Source: Pradoshia sp. D12
GTDB lineage: Bacteria > Bacillota > Bacilli > Bacillales > Pradoshiaceae
Assembly: GCF_008935075.1 (NCBI RefSeq)
Contig: NZ_CP044545.1
Coordinates: forward strand, 1,639,501-1,703,500
Length of the DNA: 64,000 nt
Direction: 5' to 3'
Both the position numbers and the translations under genes were made by a program. Under the pieces are notes generated by a model. It worked only from the letters and a program-made list of their open reading frames with translations, ran no database searches and was not told the origin of the DNA. Below are positions 16,757 to 25,451 of the stretch, piece after piece (within the stretch, counting starts at the first letter, position 1; each line of letters opens with the position of its first letter).

Positions 16757-17860
16757 ATGACTCATATTCAGGAAACAGTGAACCAGAAGGCGTTGATACT
16801 GGCTGAGAAAGCATGCCAAGCAATAATGAATACATACCAACCGGAGGAGCTCCCACCAGCTAATTCCTTTCACTATCATCAAGGTGTCTTTTTATACGGG
16901 ATGTTACGTGTTTGGGAAGCCACAGGAAAAGATGAATATTTCGATTATATGAAAGCCTATATTGATAGTCTGATTGATGAAGAAGGAAATCTTTATTTTG
17001 CCAGGGATGAACTTGACTCTGTACAAGCTGGAATCTTGTTATTCCCTCTTTATAAAAAGACAAAGCATCGAAAATATATGATTGCTGCAAGGAAACTCCG
17101 CCAGTTATTAGAAACGATTAATCGAACGGAGGAAGGTGGATTCTGGCACAAAGATAAATATCCGTACCAAATGTGGTTAGATGGATTGTTCATGGCAGGA
17201 CCGTTCATGTTGTTGTATAGCAAGAATTTCCAAGAAGATGATTTAATTCAAACGGTCCTTCGGCAAGAAAAGCTTATGAGAAAGAATATGACTGATAATG
17301 AAACTGGCTTGCTTTATCACGCTTGGGATGAGAAAATAGTTCAGCCTTGGGCGAATAGTGAGACAGGTTGTTCTCCAGAATTCTGGGGCCGTTCCATTGG
17401 ATGGTATGGAACCGCTGTCATTGATTTGTTAGAGCTTTTAGGAGATAAAAAACGTGGACAGGAAGAACTTATTCCTTCGCTTCAAAAACTAATCCGATCT
17501 ATTGCTGCATATCAGGATGAAAAATCAGGATTATGGTACCAAATTGTGGATAAAGGGGATCGTCAGGATAACTGGTTAGAGTCATCTTGTTCCTCACTAT
17601 TTCTCTACTTCATTGCCAAGGCAATCAAACACGGGTATGTAAATGATTCCTATCATGCAATAGTCCATAAGGGATATAATGGTTTGTTAAAACTTATGGT
17701 TAAGGAAGAAGAAAGTACTTTGACACTAAGTGGTATTTGTATTGGTACTTCAGCTGGATTATATGATTACTATGTAGGTCGTCCAACTTCCGAAAATGAT
17801 TTGCACGGAATGGGTGCATTTATTTTAGCTAGTATGGCTATATATGACCTTTCTAACTAG
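16757..17860 (+). CDS. GH105 unsaturated rhamnogalacturonyl/galacturonyl hydrolase (YesR/YteR-like, paralogue A)
   Basis: A 367-residue cytoplasmic (alpha/alpha)6-barrel enzyme that removes the 4,5-unsaturated uronic acid left at oligosaccharide ends by pectin or rhamnogalacturonan lyases. Marks: GGFWHKDKYPYQMWLDGLFMAGPF (catalytic Asp about residue 141), FWGRSIGWYGTAVIDLLELL, and the C-terminal GTSAGLYDYYVGRP. No signal peptide. ATG 16757 has AGGAGAG 11 bases upstream; a TTG at 16736 is the other possible start. A paralogue lies at 40235–41356. Confidence 0.92.
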   Translation: MTHIQETVNQKALILAEKACQAIMNTYQPEELPPANSFHYHQGVFLYGMLRVWEATGKDEYFDYMKAYIDSLIDEEGNLYFARDELDSVQAGILLFPLYKKTKHRKYMIAARKLRQLLETINRTEEGGFWHKDKYPYQMWLDGLFMAGPFMLLYSKNFQEDDLIQTVLRQEKLMRKNMTDNETGLLYHAWDEKIVQPWANSETGCSPEFWGRSIGWYGTAVIDLLELLGDKKRGQEELIPSLQKLIRSIAAYQDEKSGLWYQIVDKGDRQDNWLESSCSSLFLYFIAKAIKHGYVNDSYHAIVHKGYNGLLKLMVKEEESTLTLSGICIGTSAGLYDYYVGRPTSENDLHGMGAFILASMAIYDLSN

Positions 17861-17906
17861 ATTCGAACTTTTTACATCTAGAACTCAATATTTTCAAGTG
17901 ACGTCA

Positions 17907-17954
17907 AGAAACCTTTTCTTATGTTGGAGTTTGTTCAACTTAGAAAAGGTTTCT
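17907..17954 (+). terminator. Long hairpin, probable terminator of importer–GH105 unit
   Basis: AGAAACCTTTTCT pairs with AGAAAAGGTTTCT, with an inner pairing GTTG/CAAC; the tail TATAAAATTTT is a weak T tract. Confidence 0.75.
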
Positions 17955-18302
17955 ATAAAATTTTGAAAGGAGGAAGGATAGAAGCATTTTGTTACGACTG
18001 GCAAAACAGGCTACATATAGTGGAAGTGGTTAGCGCAGGGAAAGGGATGAAATATGTAAATTGAAAAGAGAAAGAATTTAGATATTGTTTAAAATGATTT
18101 AGATTGAAGTGGTTGATTATAGATGGAGCGGTTTTGGTCTTAGTAAAACAATTTATTTAGTACCTGATTAAGACAGGGTTTGGTTTTTATAGTCTTAGAG
18201 AGTAATGATGTATATTTTCTTGGTAATCGTCTTTAATAACTAGAATGATTATTCAATCTTATTATTACTATATCCGACATGGCTTAATTGGTGTTTTAGG
18301 AA
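17955..18302. other. Intergenic region, no gene recognised
   Basis: About 350 bases with stops in all frames. A good ribosome-site-like AAAGGAGGAAGG near 17965 is followed by only a short broken frame, which could be the start of a lost gene. Upstream part of the sensor kinase promoter region. Confidence 0.35.
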
Positions 18303-18373
18303 TGCTAGCTACCCACACAAAGAATAATTTGGTAAAATTAAGAAATAAGCCCTTTAATGAGGAGTAGCTAGCA
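18303..18373 (+). repeat. 10-bp perfect inverted repeat spanning the kinase ribosome site
   Basis: TGCTAGCTAC at 18303–18312 and GTAGCTAGCA at 18364–18373 are exact reverse complements. The right arm starts with the last G of the ribosome site GAGGAG and ends on the A of the ATG. In the mRNA it could close over the start; in DNA it could be a looping or dimer operator. Confidence 0.7.
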
Positions 18374-20178
18374 TGATTACTGAAAGAACGAAAACTTTGG
18401 TAAGAAAGTATTTTTTGTTTTCTGTAAAATCGACAATTAATTCACTGTATCTTCCTATAATGATTGTTTTTATCATTATTATTGGTTGGGTATCCACTTT
18501 GCTCGCAACAAAACAAATAGAAGAAAATACATATAATAGTATGAGTGATACCGTCTATCAAACGAAAAACTACTTAGAATACATGCTTTCTGATGCATTT
18601 CAACAGTTAGTTGCCATATCTAATGATCCAAAAATTCAAATGCTTGCTGTTGATGAAGAAGGCGATGTAAGTCCAGAGACATATATTGCTTTTGATAATA
18701 AACTACAAGTTATATACAGTCACTTTAACGTTATGCTTGAATCGATATTAATCGATATTAATCGTGGTGAATTTTCCGTTTACCGGAACAGTGACCAGAG
18801 CTTTCCAACTATTTCATATGAAGATTATTTTGAACCAGACCGAGGGAATAATGAATCCTATTATTGGCGTAATCTACATAGTAATCAAGCATTTGCAGAA
18901 GGAAACAAGGTAGTATCAGTTTATAAGTTAATTAATAATCAAGATACATCAACAGAAGGAATTATTTTATTTAATTTTCGAGAGGACTTCTTTAAGCAAA
19001 TTCTTAATAAATCTTTAATAGAAGGAAATGGGTATTTAACTCTCATCAGTCCAGATGGGCATTTTGAATCAAAGGATGTAGAGGAAGAATATCAACTAGA
19101 CGAAAGTATGATTACATATTTACAAACTGTTAATAAGGACGTTGGAAGACTAACGTTTAAAAATAAGAATAACGAGACCATGATAGCCTTATATGACACG
19201 ATTGGCGTGAATAAGTGGAAGCTGGTTTCGATAATACCTCAATCAGAAATTCTTCAGCGAGTCAATTATATTAAGTATCTGACCTTCACACTCATTGCGG
19301 TAATGAGTGTTATAGCGATATTTCTCTCAAATTTCATTGGCCGATTTGTATCAGGCCCATTTGAAAAATTAGCAAGACAAATGAAAACAATTGAATCGAC
19401 AAATCTTCATTTGAATTTTGAAATGTCGGGTCCAAAAGAAATGAAGATCCTTCAAAATGGTTTTAATCAACTAAATATACAAATTCATGCTTTAATGAAT
19501 CAAATACGATTGGAGCAAGAGGAGAAGCGGCAATTAGAGTTTGCTGTCATGCACGCCCAGATTAATCCTCATTTTCTCTACAATACTCTCTATTCAATTA
19601 AGGGGTTGTCTGATATGGGATTAAATGAGGATGCAAGTAAAATGGTAATGGCACTCTCTAGCTTTTTTCGAATTGGCATTAGTAAAGGAAAAGAAATAAT
19701 ATCAATAAAGGAGGAAGTCGAACATATTGAGAACTATTTATATATACAAGAAATGCGATATGGCGATGATTTTTCCTATAAAATTAATGTTTCAGAAAAG
19801 ATTCTCAATTACAACATTATTAAACTATCATTACAGCCGTTGTTAGAAAATTCTATTTATCATGGTGTTAAACAAAAACGGGGCCAAGCAAAGATAGAAA
19901 TTTGTGGCTACGAAAAAGACGATCTAATTTATTTAGATGTAATCGATAACGGTAGCGGTATCAATAAAGAAAAATTGGAAGATATTCAAAAGGAACTCAA
20001 TTCAGCTTATGGAGAAAAGAAAAGGTTTATTGGTGTGGGTTTACAAAGTGTTAATGAACGCGTGAAAATTCATTTTGGTAAAGAATATGGAATATTCATA
20101 GTAAGTGATCAAGGAGAAGGCACGAAAGTAACCATTATAATTCCCAAAACAAAAGGGGAAATCAATGACCATGTATAA
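18373..20178 (+). CDS. Sensor histidine kinase, YesM family
   Basis: 601 residues. Membrane segment at about 25–45, an extracytoplasmic sensor region of about 250 residues (Cache-like), second membrane segment at about 300–320, HAMP, then a His_kinase domain with phospho-acceptor His in AQINPHFLYNTL at about 400, N box PLLENSIYHGV and G boxes DNGSGI and GVGLQSVNERV. It is the class of two-component kinases paired with AraC-type response regulators in carbohydrate loci (YesM/YesN). Overlaps the regulator gene by 14 bases, so the two are coupled. Likely senses pectin-derived sugars; ligand not shown. Confidence 0.93.
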   Translation: MITERTKTLVRKYFLFSVKSTINSLYLPIMIVFIIIIGWVSTLLATKQIEENTYNSMSDTVYQTKNYLEYMLSDAFQQLVAISNDPKIQMLAVDEEGDVSPETYIAFDNKLQVIYSHFNVMLESILIDINRGEFSVYRNSDQSFPTISYEDYFEPDRGNNESYYWRNLHSNQAFAEGNKVVSVYKLINNQDTSTEGIILFNFREDFFKQILNKSLIEGNGYLTLISPDGHFESKDVEEEYQLDESMITYLQTVNKDVGRLTFKNKNNETMIALYDTIGVNKWKLVSIIPQSEILQRVNYIKYLTFTLIAVMSVIAIFLSNFIGRFVSGPFEKLARQMKTIESTNLHLNFEMSGPKEMKILQNGFNQLNIQIHALMNQIRLEQEEKRQLEFAVMHAQINPHFLYNTLYSIKGLSDMGLNEDASKMVMALSSFFRIGISKGKEIISIKEEVEHIENYLYIQEMRYGDDFSYKINVSEKILNYNIIKLSLQPLLENSIYHGVKQKRGQAKIEICGYEKDDLIYLDVIDNGSGINKEKLEDIQKELNSAYGEKKRFIGVGLQSVNERVKIHFGKEYGIFIVSDQGEGTKVTIIIPKTKGEINDHV

Positions 20179-21727
20179 AGTAATTATTGTTGAAGATGAT
20201 CGTATTATCCGTCAAGGCTTATGTAAAACAATTCCTTGGGAGCATCATGGTTTTTGTGTTGCAGGGGAGGCAGGGGATGGAGAAATTGCAATGGAATTAA
20301 TCGAACAGGAACAGCCGCAAGTTGTGGTTTCTGATATTAATATGCCTTTTATGAATGGAATTGAGATGGCCAAGCTTGTGAAAGAAAAAAGCCCAACATC
20401 GAAAATTATTTTTTTAACGGGCTATGAAGATTTTAACTATGCACAAGAAGCAATCAAATTAAGAGCGTTTGACTATTTATTAAAACCAGTAGACTCAACT
20501 CTGTTGCTCGAAAAAGCAAAAGAAGCAGCGGTTGAATGGGAAAAAGAAAGAGCGGATTATAAGAAAATTCAAGCATCTATTCCGTTACTTCAACAGAATT
20601 TCCTTCAAAAGCTTGCCAGGCAGGAGAAAGAGCGTGTGGATATCGAGGAAGAATTATTCTCACTCGGAATTCATTTAGAAGGCCCTTTTTATTCCTCTAT
20701 GCTGATTCATTGTGAACAAGAGGAAGGATTAATCGATAAGTTTAGCGCTCAGATAGCAACCTTGATATCAGAATCTGTGAAACCATGCATGGGAGTGGTT
20801 TTGAATGCCGGAGAAAATGAAATTGCTATCTTTCTATCCTTAGAAACAAATCAGAATAACAGGATGAATTTGTTGGCAAATAATATCCTCAAGCTGATGG
20901 GTTCGACTAGACTATTAATGACCATCACATTAGGTAGAATATATAATAATTTATTCGAGTTAAGCAATTCATTTCTAGACTGTCGGTTGGCCATGGATAT
21001 TAGGCATATTATGGGACATGGTCAAATTTACTCTATTGATGATGCCACCTCTGATTGGCAGATAAGCAAAGAAAAGTTGATAGGAATTGAACGTAAACTA
21101 GAGGAACAAATAATACTAGGTTTACCTGGGTCAATAACTAAAACTCTTGATGAATTAAATGAAGTCATTTTTAATTGCAGAAACCTTACATTAAAAGAAA
21201 TGAAGATACTAGCAATTAAATTTAGTTCAATGCTTTTCTATGAAATTGAAAAGTGGAAAAAAGAAGAAATGAATAGTTTTGATTCATCCATATACTACGA
21301 TGATATCATGGGTTTGAAATCGCTTAATGAAATGATGGAAATCCTTCAGCGCTTAGTTCAGGAATGGGCCTTGTTAATGAATAAGGGGCTAAAAAATAAT
21401 CGTTACTCTCTTGTCGATCAGGCAATCAATTATATGAAGGAATCTTATCAAGAAAGTGGATTAACTTTATTAAAAGTAGCTAAACAAGTGCACGTTAGCC
21501 CACCATATTTAAGCAACTTATTTAAAGTTGAAAAAGGGTTTAACTTTGGTGACTTTTTATTGGAACTAAGGATGAATAAAGCAATTGATATATTAACCAC
21601 TGAGTATGTTAAAACATATGAGGTTTCGGAGAGGGTTGGTTATAACAATCCTCAGTATTTCAGTATTTGTTTTAAGAAATATACGGGTTATACTCCAGCC
21701 GAGTTTCGTAAAAAACATCGAGCATAA
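20165..21727 (+). CDS. Response regulator with AraC-type DNA-binding domain, YesN family
   Basis: 520 residues: N-terminal receiver (VIIVEDDRIIRQG; phospho-acceptor Asp in VVVSDINMPFMNG at about 56; TGYEDFNYAQEAI; KPV), a middle region of about 270 residues, and a C-terminal pair of AraC helix-turn-helix motifs (TLLKVAKQVHVSPPYLSNLF, VSERVGYNNPQYFSICF, YTPAEFRKKHR). ATG 20165 has AAGGGG upstream; 20171 is an alternative. Its likely targets are the binding-protein and importer promoters of locus A. Confidence 0.93.
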   Translation: MTMYKVIIVEDDRIIRQGLCKTIPWEHHGFCVAGEAGDGEIAMELIEQEQPQVVVSDINMPFMNGIEMAKLVKEKSPTSKIIFLTGYEDFNYAQEAIKLRAFDYLLKPVDSTLLLEKAKEAAVEWEKERADYKKIQASIPLLQQNFLQKLARQEKERVDIEEELFSLGIHLEGPFYSSMLIHCEQEEGLIDKFSAQIATLISESVKPCMGVVLNAGENEIAIFLSLETNQNNRMNLLANNILKLMGSTRLLMTITLGRIYNNLFELSNSFLDCRLAMDIRHIMGHGQIYSIDDATSDWQISKEKLIGIERKLEEQIILGLPGSITKTLDELNEVIFNCRNLTLKEMKILAIKFSSMLFYEIEKWKKEEMNSFDSSIYYDDIMGLKSLNEMMEILQRLVQEWALLMNKGLKNNRYSLVDQAINYMKESYQESGLTLLKVAKQVHVSPPYLSNLFKVEKGFNFGDFLLELRMNKAIDILTTEYVKTYEVSERVGYNNPQYFSICFKKYTGYTPAEFRKKHRA

Positions 21728-21884
21728 TGTTGATTTTTTTATGAATTAAATTAAAATGTTAACGGATTTTAGGGCATAGGTTTAACTTATTTCATTCGAC
21801 CGATATAATCGAATCAATTGAAGAATTTATTTACTAATCAACCAAAAAACATCTTTTGAGTGATCGGATTAAACGGTTATAAAT

Positions 21885-22170
21885 GATGATCCAGTTATCA
21901 AAGAATTAACCAATTTTCATAAAGATAAGTAGGATGTTATCGTTGGTGCCGACACTGTATTAGAAGCGTTAACTGCCAGGATTGCAGTTTTAACGGGGCA
22001 CGATTTATTATAAGTCCAACATTTGATAGTGAATCCCCAAAAATATGTAATCGCTATTAAATTCCGTATAGGCCTGGTTTTATGACAAATTTAGAAAGTA
22101 GCTACCACCCGTAGTTGATGGCAGAGGGGCAGCAAAATAAATTGGTCTATTTAATGCCTATCATAATTGA
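21885..22170 (+). pseudogene. kdgA: KDPG/KHG aldolase pseudogene
   Basis: In one frame the DNA reads DDPVIKELTNFHKDK, stop (TAG 21930–21932), DVIVGADTVLEALTARIAVLTGHD, stop (22011). Shifted by one base it continues ARFIISPTFDSESPKICNRY, stop, IPYRPGFMT. These are the central motifs of 2-dehydro-3-deoxy-phosphogluconate aldolase (IGAGTVL with Gly changed to Asp here, FIVSPxFD, PGxMT). Frameshift plus several stops mean it is not functional. The enzyme would have completed galacturonate breakdown; an intact copy must be elsewhere. The N-terminal third is unrecognisable. Confidence 0.85.
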
Positions 22171-22215
22171 AAATGATACGGTCATTTTTAAATATTGCTA
22201 TACTGGAGGAACGAA

Positions 22216-23060
22216 ATGAAAGCAAATATCGGAATACGAGCGCACGACATAGAACATCTTCCATTAGAACAATTAGCAAGTGTCGTTTCAAGGAAAGGAT
22301 TAACATCAGTACAATTGGCTTTGGCAAAGTCGTTTGGTTCTGACTTTGAGACAGGTTTTGGCACATTGAGTCCGGGATATGCTCATCATATTGGAAATGC
22401 TTTTCGTAAAGAAAATATTCAAATAGCTGTTCTGGGTTGTTACATTAACATGATCCATCCTAATGATACAGAAAGGATAAAAGAGTTAGACCGTTTTAAG
22501 GAGCATATTCGTTTTGCGCGAGATTTTGGCTGTAGTATTATTGGAACGGAAACAGGAAATGTAAATTCTGAAAACGTCTATACAGAGGAGAATTTTACAG
22601 AGGGACCGTATCAAAAGGTAGTTAATAGTGTACGAGGACTTGTTAGTGAGGCAGAGAAACATGGAGTTATCGTAGGAATCGAAGGGGGTATAATCACCCT
22701 ATTCACACGCCTCAACGAATGAAACGCTTGCTTGAAGACATCAACTCTAACAATCTTCAAGTCATTTTTGATCCGGTGAATTATCTGACAGTAGATAATT
22801 ATCTCTACCAAGAAGAGGTCTTTAAAGAAGCTTTTGAATTGTTTGGCGAACGAATTGTCATTCTTCATGCGAAAGATTATATCATTGAAAATAATCGCGT
22901 CAAAATGGTGCCGGTGGGCACAGGTTTATTAAATTATAAAGCTGTATTTCGATACATAAAGAAAAATAAACCCTTTATTAATATATTACTAGAAAACACT
23001 AGGGAACCATATATCAATGATAGTATAGCTTTTATGCAAAAAGAGTATGAACTAGTCTAA
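22216..23060 (+). pseudogene. Sugar phosphate isomerase/epimerase, split by a frameshift
   Basis: ATG 22216 (GGAGGA just upstream) opens a TIM-barrel isomerase (AP-endonuclease 2 fold): IGIRAHDIEHLP, AVLGCYINMIHPNDTERI, GTETGNV. The frame is lost in a run of five G at 22684–22688 and resumes in another frame as YNHPIHTPQRMKRLLEDI, NLQVIFDPVNYLTVDNY, ILHAKDY, ILLENTREPYINDSI, ending at 23060. One extra G would restore one protein of about 281 residues. Either a genuine recent frameshift, a slippery-run sequencing error, or phase variation. As read, it makes a truncated protein ending at 22722. Confidence 0.85.
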
Positions 23061-23185
23061 TGGATAATCGTTATACAAACTGAGGAAGGATTTAGCCGGG
23101 TTACGTAAAACTCGGAACTTAACTAGAGGTCTTTATTAATCACTAAATTTGTTACTTCTAGATACAAACCTTAATATTCGAAAAA

Positions 23186-23210
23186 GAGAAAGCCAAAAAG
23201 GCTTTCTTTT
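23186..23210. terminator. Bidirectional terminator between convergent genes
   Basis: GAAAGCC–AAAAA–GGCTTTC with T-rich flanks on both strands (TTCTTTTT on plus, TCTCTTTTT on minus), between the isomerase and the LysM–CAP gene. Confidence 0.85.
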
Positions 23211-23812
23211 TACTTAGAGATAAATTGCTGAGTCCAGATGTGGCCAGACTTCGCATAACCTACGCCAATATGAGTAAACTTCGAGCTTAAAATATTTGCT
23301 CTGTGACCTGAGCTATTCATCCACGCATTTACAACTTGTTCAGGTGTTGTTTGACCTTTTGCGATGTTTTCACCGGCAGATTTATAATTGATGCCAAAGT
23401 TTTTCATCATGTCGAATGGAGAACCATAAACAGGACTAGTGTGACTAAAGTAATTATTATCTCTCATATCTTCTGACTTGTATCTAGCTACTCTGGCAAG
23501 CTCCCAATCATATTTTAATTCCTGCAAACCTTGTTTTGCTCTTTCAACATTGACGAGCCTGATAACTTCTTGCTCATAGGCCTTAACATCGTCTTGAGTA
23601 GGAATATTGATCTTTTGACCAGGATAAATCAAGTTTATATTTGAAATTTGAGAATTGGCTGCAATAAGTTCGCTGATTCCTGTCTCTGTTTTAACAGCAA
23701 TCTTCCATAAAGTATCACCGGAGACAACCGTATATTGATAGTCTGCAAAAGCGGTGGCTGTAGGTAGCAGTAAAGTAGTTGTGAGTATAACTGATGTGAT
23801 TTTTTTCTTCAT
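23210..23812 (-). CDS. Secreted LysM–CAP (SCP/PR1) domain protein
   Basis: 200 residues from the ATG at 23812, preceded by AAGGAGAGG; a longer frame to 23881 would put 23 residues before the signal. Signal peptide (KKKITSVILTTTLLLPTATAFA), one LysM (YTVVSGDTLWKIAVKTETGISELIAANSQI…YPGQKINIP), then a CAP domain with HTSPVYGSPFDMM, SAGENIAKGQTTPEQVVNAWMNSSGHRANIL and HIGVGYA. Similar to YkwD/SafA-type Bacillus proteins that bind peptidoglycan or the spore cortex. Biochemical role not established. Confidence 0.92.
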   Translation of the reverse strand: MKKKITSVILTTTLLLPTATAFADYQYTVVSGDTLWKIAVKTETGISELIAANSQISNINLIYPGQKINIPTQDDVKAYEQEVIRLVNVERAKQGLQELKYDWELARVARYKSEDMRDNNYFSHTSPVYGSPFDMMKNFGINYKSAGENIAKGQTTPEQVVNAWMNSSGHRANILSSKFTHIGVGYAKSGHIWTQQFISK

Positions 23813-24185
23813 CTTTCCTCTCCTTAAAATTTTTATTACGGGTTCGATTATATAAAAGAATGGAAGAGAATTGGTTGTCAATATCAGGAATCTACTAATA
23901 TTGCCATTTGAACCCCTCTAGAAAGGGATTTATACAAATTTGGTAAATGATAGAATTGGCGATATAACTATTAGAGGGAGAGCTGATTTTTTAATAACCG
24001 ATTATTAATGTTAAGAGTATAAACATCCAAGCTCGGGGCTTTTTTGTTGCGAAGATAGGGGTTAAGAGATGTGTTGAAATTTGATTTAGAAAATAATGAA
24101 ATATGACAAATTCAAAAACAGTATATACGTTCCTTCTATAAGTCTTTTATACTAGAAGTAGGCAAATGGAAGGGGGGGCCATATA

Positions 24186-24467
24186 ATGAAAAAGATGTTA
24201 ATCGCATTAGGTGTAACATTATTATTTACAGGGTGCAGTGCTAGCGAAAGTTCAATTAAGGTAAACGAAAAGGTGGAGATTGAGAGTTCTGTTGGACAAA
24301 AAGCCGTACATACATATATTAAGAAAGCAAAAGCTCATCTCAGTACAGCTCCTAATTATAATCCGGCAGTCTATGATGATCGGCTTATGAAAATGGCAAG
24401 TGATTCATTTCAAATATCTGTGGAAGAAGCAACTGAGATTTACAAAGCCTATGAATATGATAAATAA
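24186..24467 (+). CDS. Small hypothetical lipoprotein
   Basis: 93 residues with lipoprotein signal (lipobox LFTGC, Cys about residue 17) and an otherwise charged, helical mature part (AVHTYIKKAKAHL; VEEATEIYKAYEYDK). The start follows a very G-rich ribosome site, GGAAGGGGGGG. Family not recognised; stands alone. Confidence 0.75.
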   Translation: MKKMLIALGVTLLFTGCSASESSIKVNEKVEIESSVGQKAVHTYIKKAKAHLSTAPNYNPAVYDDRLMKMASDSFQISVEEATEIYKAYEYDK

Positions 24468-24482
24468 TTTTTTTATTTAAAT

Positions 24483-24496
24483 TTAAAGCGCTTTCA
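24483..24496. promoter_or_regulatory. cre-like catabolite operator upstream of HAD gene
   Basis: Minus strand reads TGAAAGCGCTTTAA, 13 of 14 positions of the cre consensus. It lies about 110 bases upstream of the HAD phosphatase and just after the lipoprotein gene. Confidence 0.6.
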
Positions 24497-24594
24497 TTTG
24501 ATGGGAGTAAAACTTTATTTTAGTTCTGTATTAACCTTCTTACAAAAAGGGTAATAAACTATTGATAGGGCTAATACAGAGAGGAAGTGGCACG

Positions 24595-25275
24595 GTGAGT
24601 CTCCAGACCGTTCTGTTTGATTTTGATGGAACTATTGCCGATACTTTACCTGTTAGTTTTGAAGCTTTTAGGTATGTGTTTAATAAATATGATCAAAGAA
24701 GTTTAACTGATGAAGAGATTATTCAATTATTTGGTCCCATTGAGGATGTTATTATAAGAAATCATTTACGTAATAAGGAAAAGGTGGAGCATGCCATAGA
24801 AGATTTTTATGATTTATATGAAAAAGGGCATAATCGTGAGTTTGAATACTTAACAGAAATTCAGGAAATGCTGGATGTTTTAAAGGACATGGATATAAAT
24901 CTGGGAATTGTTACTGGAAAAAGCAGAAGATCATTAACACTCTCACTAGAGTTGTTGAATCTATACGACTATTTCGATGTGACCATTTCTGGCGATGAAG
25001 TTAAAGCACCTAAACCCGATCCTGAAGGGATACAGAAATCACTATTTTTACTCCATAATGATCCATCTGAGGTCATCGTTGTTGGAGATAGCCAGGCTGA
25101 TATCGCTGCAGGAGCTTCAGCGCACGTAACGACCATCGCAGCTCAATGGTTTAGCACAGTTCAAACGAGCTTGTATGGAACAAAGCCTACTCATATTTGT
25201 AAGACTCTTCCTGATTTTATTAAATTGATAAAAAAATATAAGCATGAAACTTCAATTAAAATACACAAAAAATAA
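24595..25275 (+). CDS. HAD-superfamily hydrolase, phosphoglycolate phosphatase-like
   Basis: About 226 residues with the four HAD motifs: nucleophile LFDFDGTIADT at about 7–17, GIVTGKS (motif II), KAPKPDPEG (motif III Lys), and VVGDSQADIAAG (motif IV), with a helical cap between motifs I and II. Dephosphorylates small sugar or organic phosphates; substrate not predictable. I prefer GTG 24595 behind GAGAGGAAG; TTG 24562 behind AAAAGGG would add 11 residues with no family match. Confidence 0.87.
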   Translation: MSLQTVLFDFDGTIADTLPVSFEAFRYVFNKYDQRSLTDEEIIQLFGPIEDVIIRNHLRNKEKVEHAIEDFYDLYEKGHNREFEYLTEIQEMLDVLKDMDINLGIVTGKSRRSLTLSLELLNLYDYFDVTISGDEVKAPKPDPEGIQKSLFLLHNDPSEVIVVGDSQADIAAGASAHVTTIAAQWFSTVQTSLYGTKPTHICKTLPDFIKLIKKYKHETSIKIHKK

Positions 25276-25295
25276 ATAGTTTATTCTAATTAATT

Positions 25296-25339
25296 CCTTT
25301 TAAATTAACTCTTTGTAGTTAAACTTAAAAGGTTTTTTT
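25296..25339 (+). terminator. Intrinsic terminator of the HAD gene
   Basis: CCTTTTAAATTAACT pairs with AGTTAAACTTAAAAGG (one bulge) and is followed by seven T. Confidence 0.9.
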
Positions 25340-25391
25340 GTCTATTCGCTTTAGTAAAATTGTTTATAAGCTTTATTTTGAAGATGAAACA

Positions 25392-25422
25392 TTGTGAAAA
25401 TCATTGATTAGTTTAGTATAAT
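25392..25422 (+). promoter_or_regulatory. Candidate promoter of the PBP3 gene
   Basis: Perfect -10 TATAAT at 25417–25422 with TTGTGA at 25392–25397, spacer 19. The PBP start lies 30 bases further on. Confidence 0.45.
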
Positions 25423-25451
25423 AGTCTTGTATGTGAAAGGGGGCTCTCACG

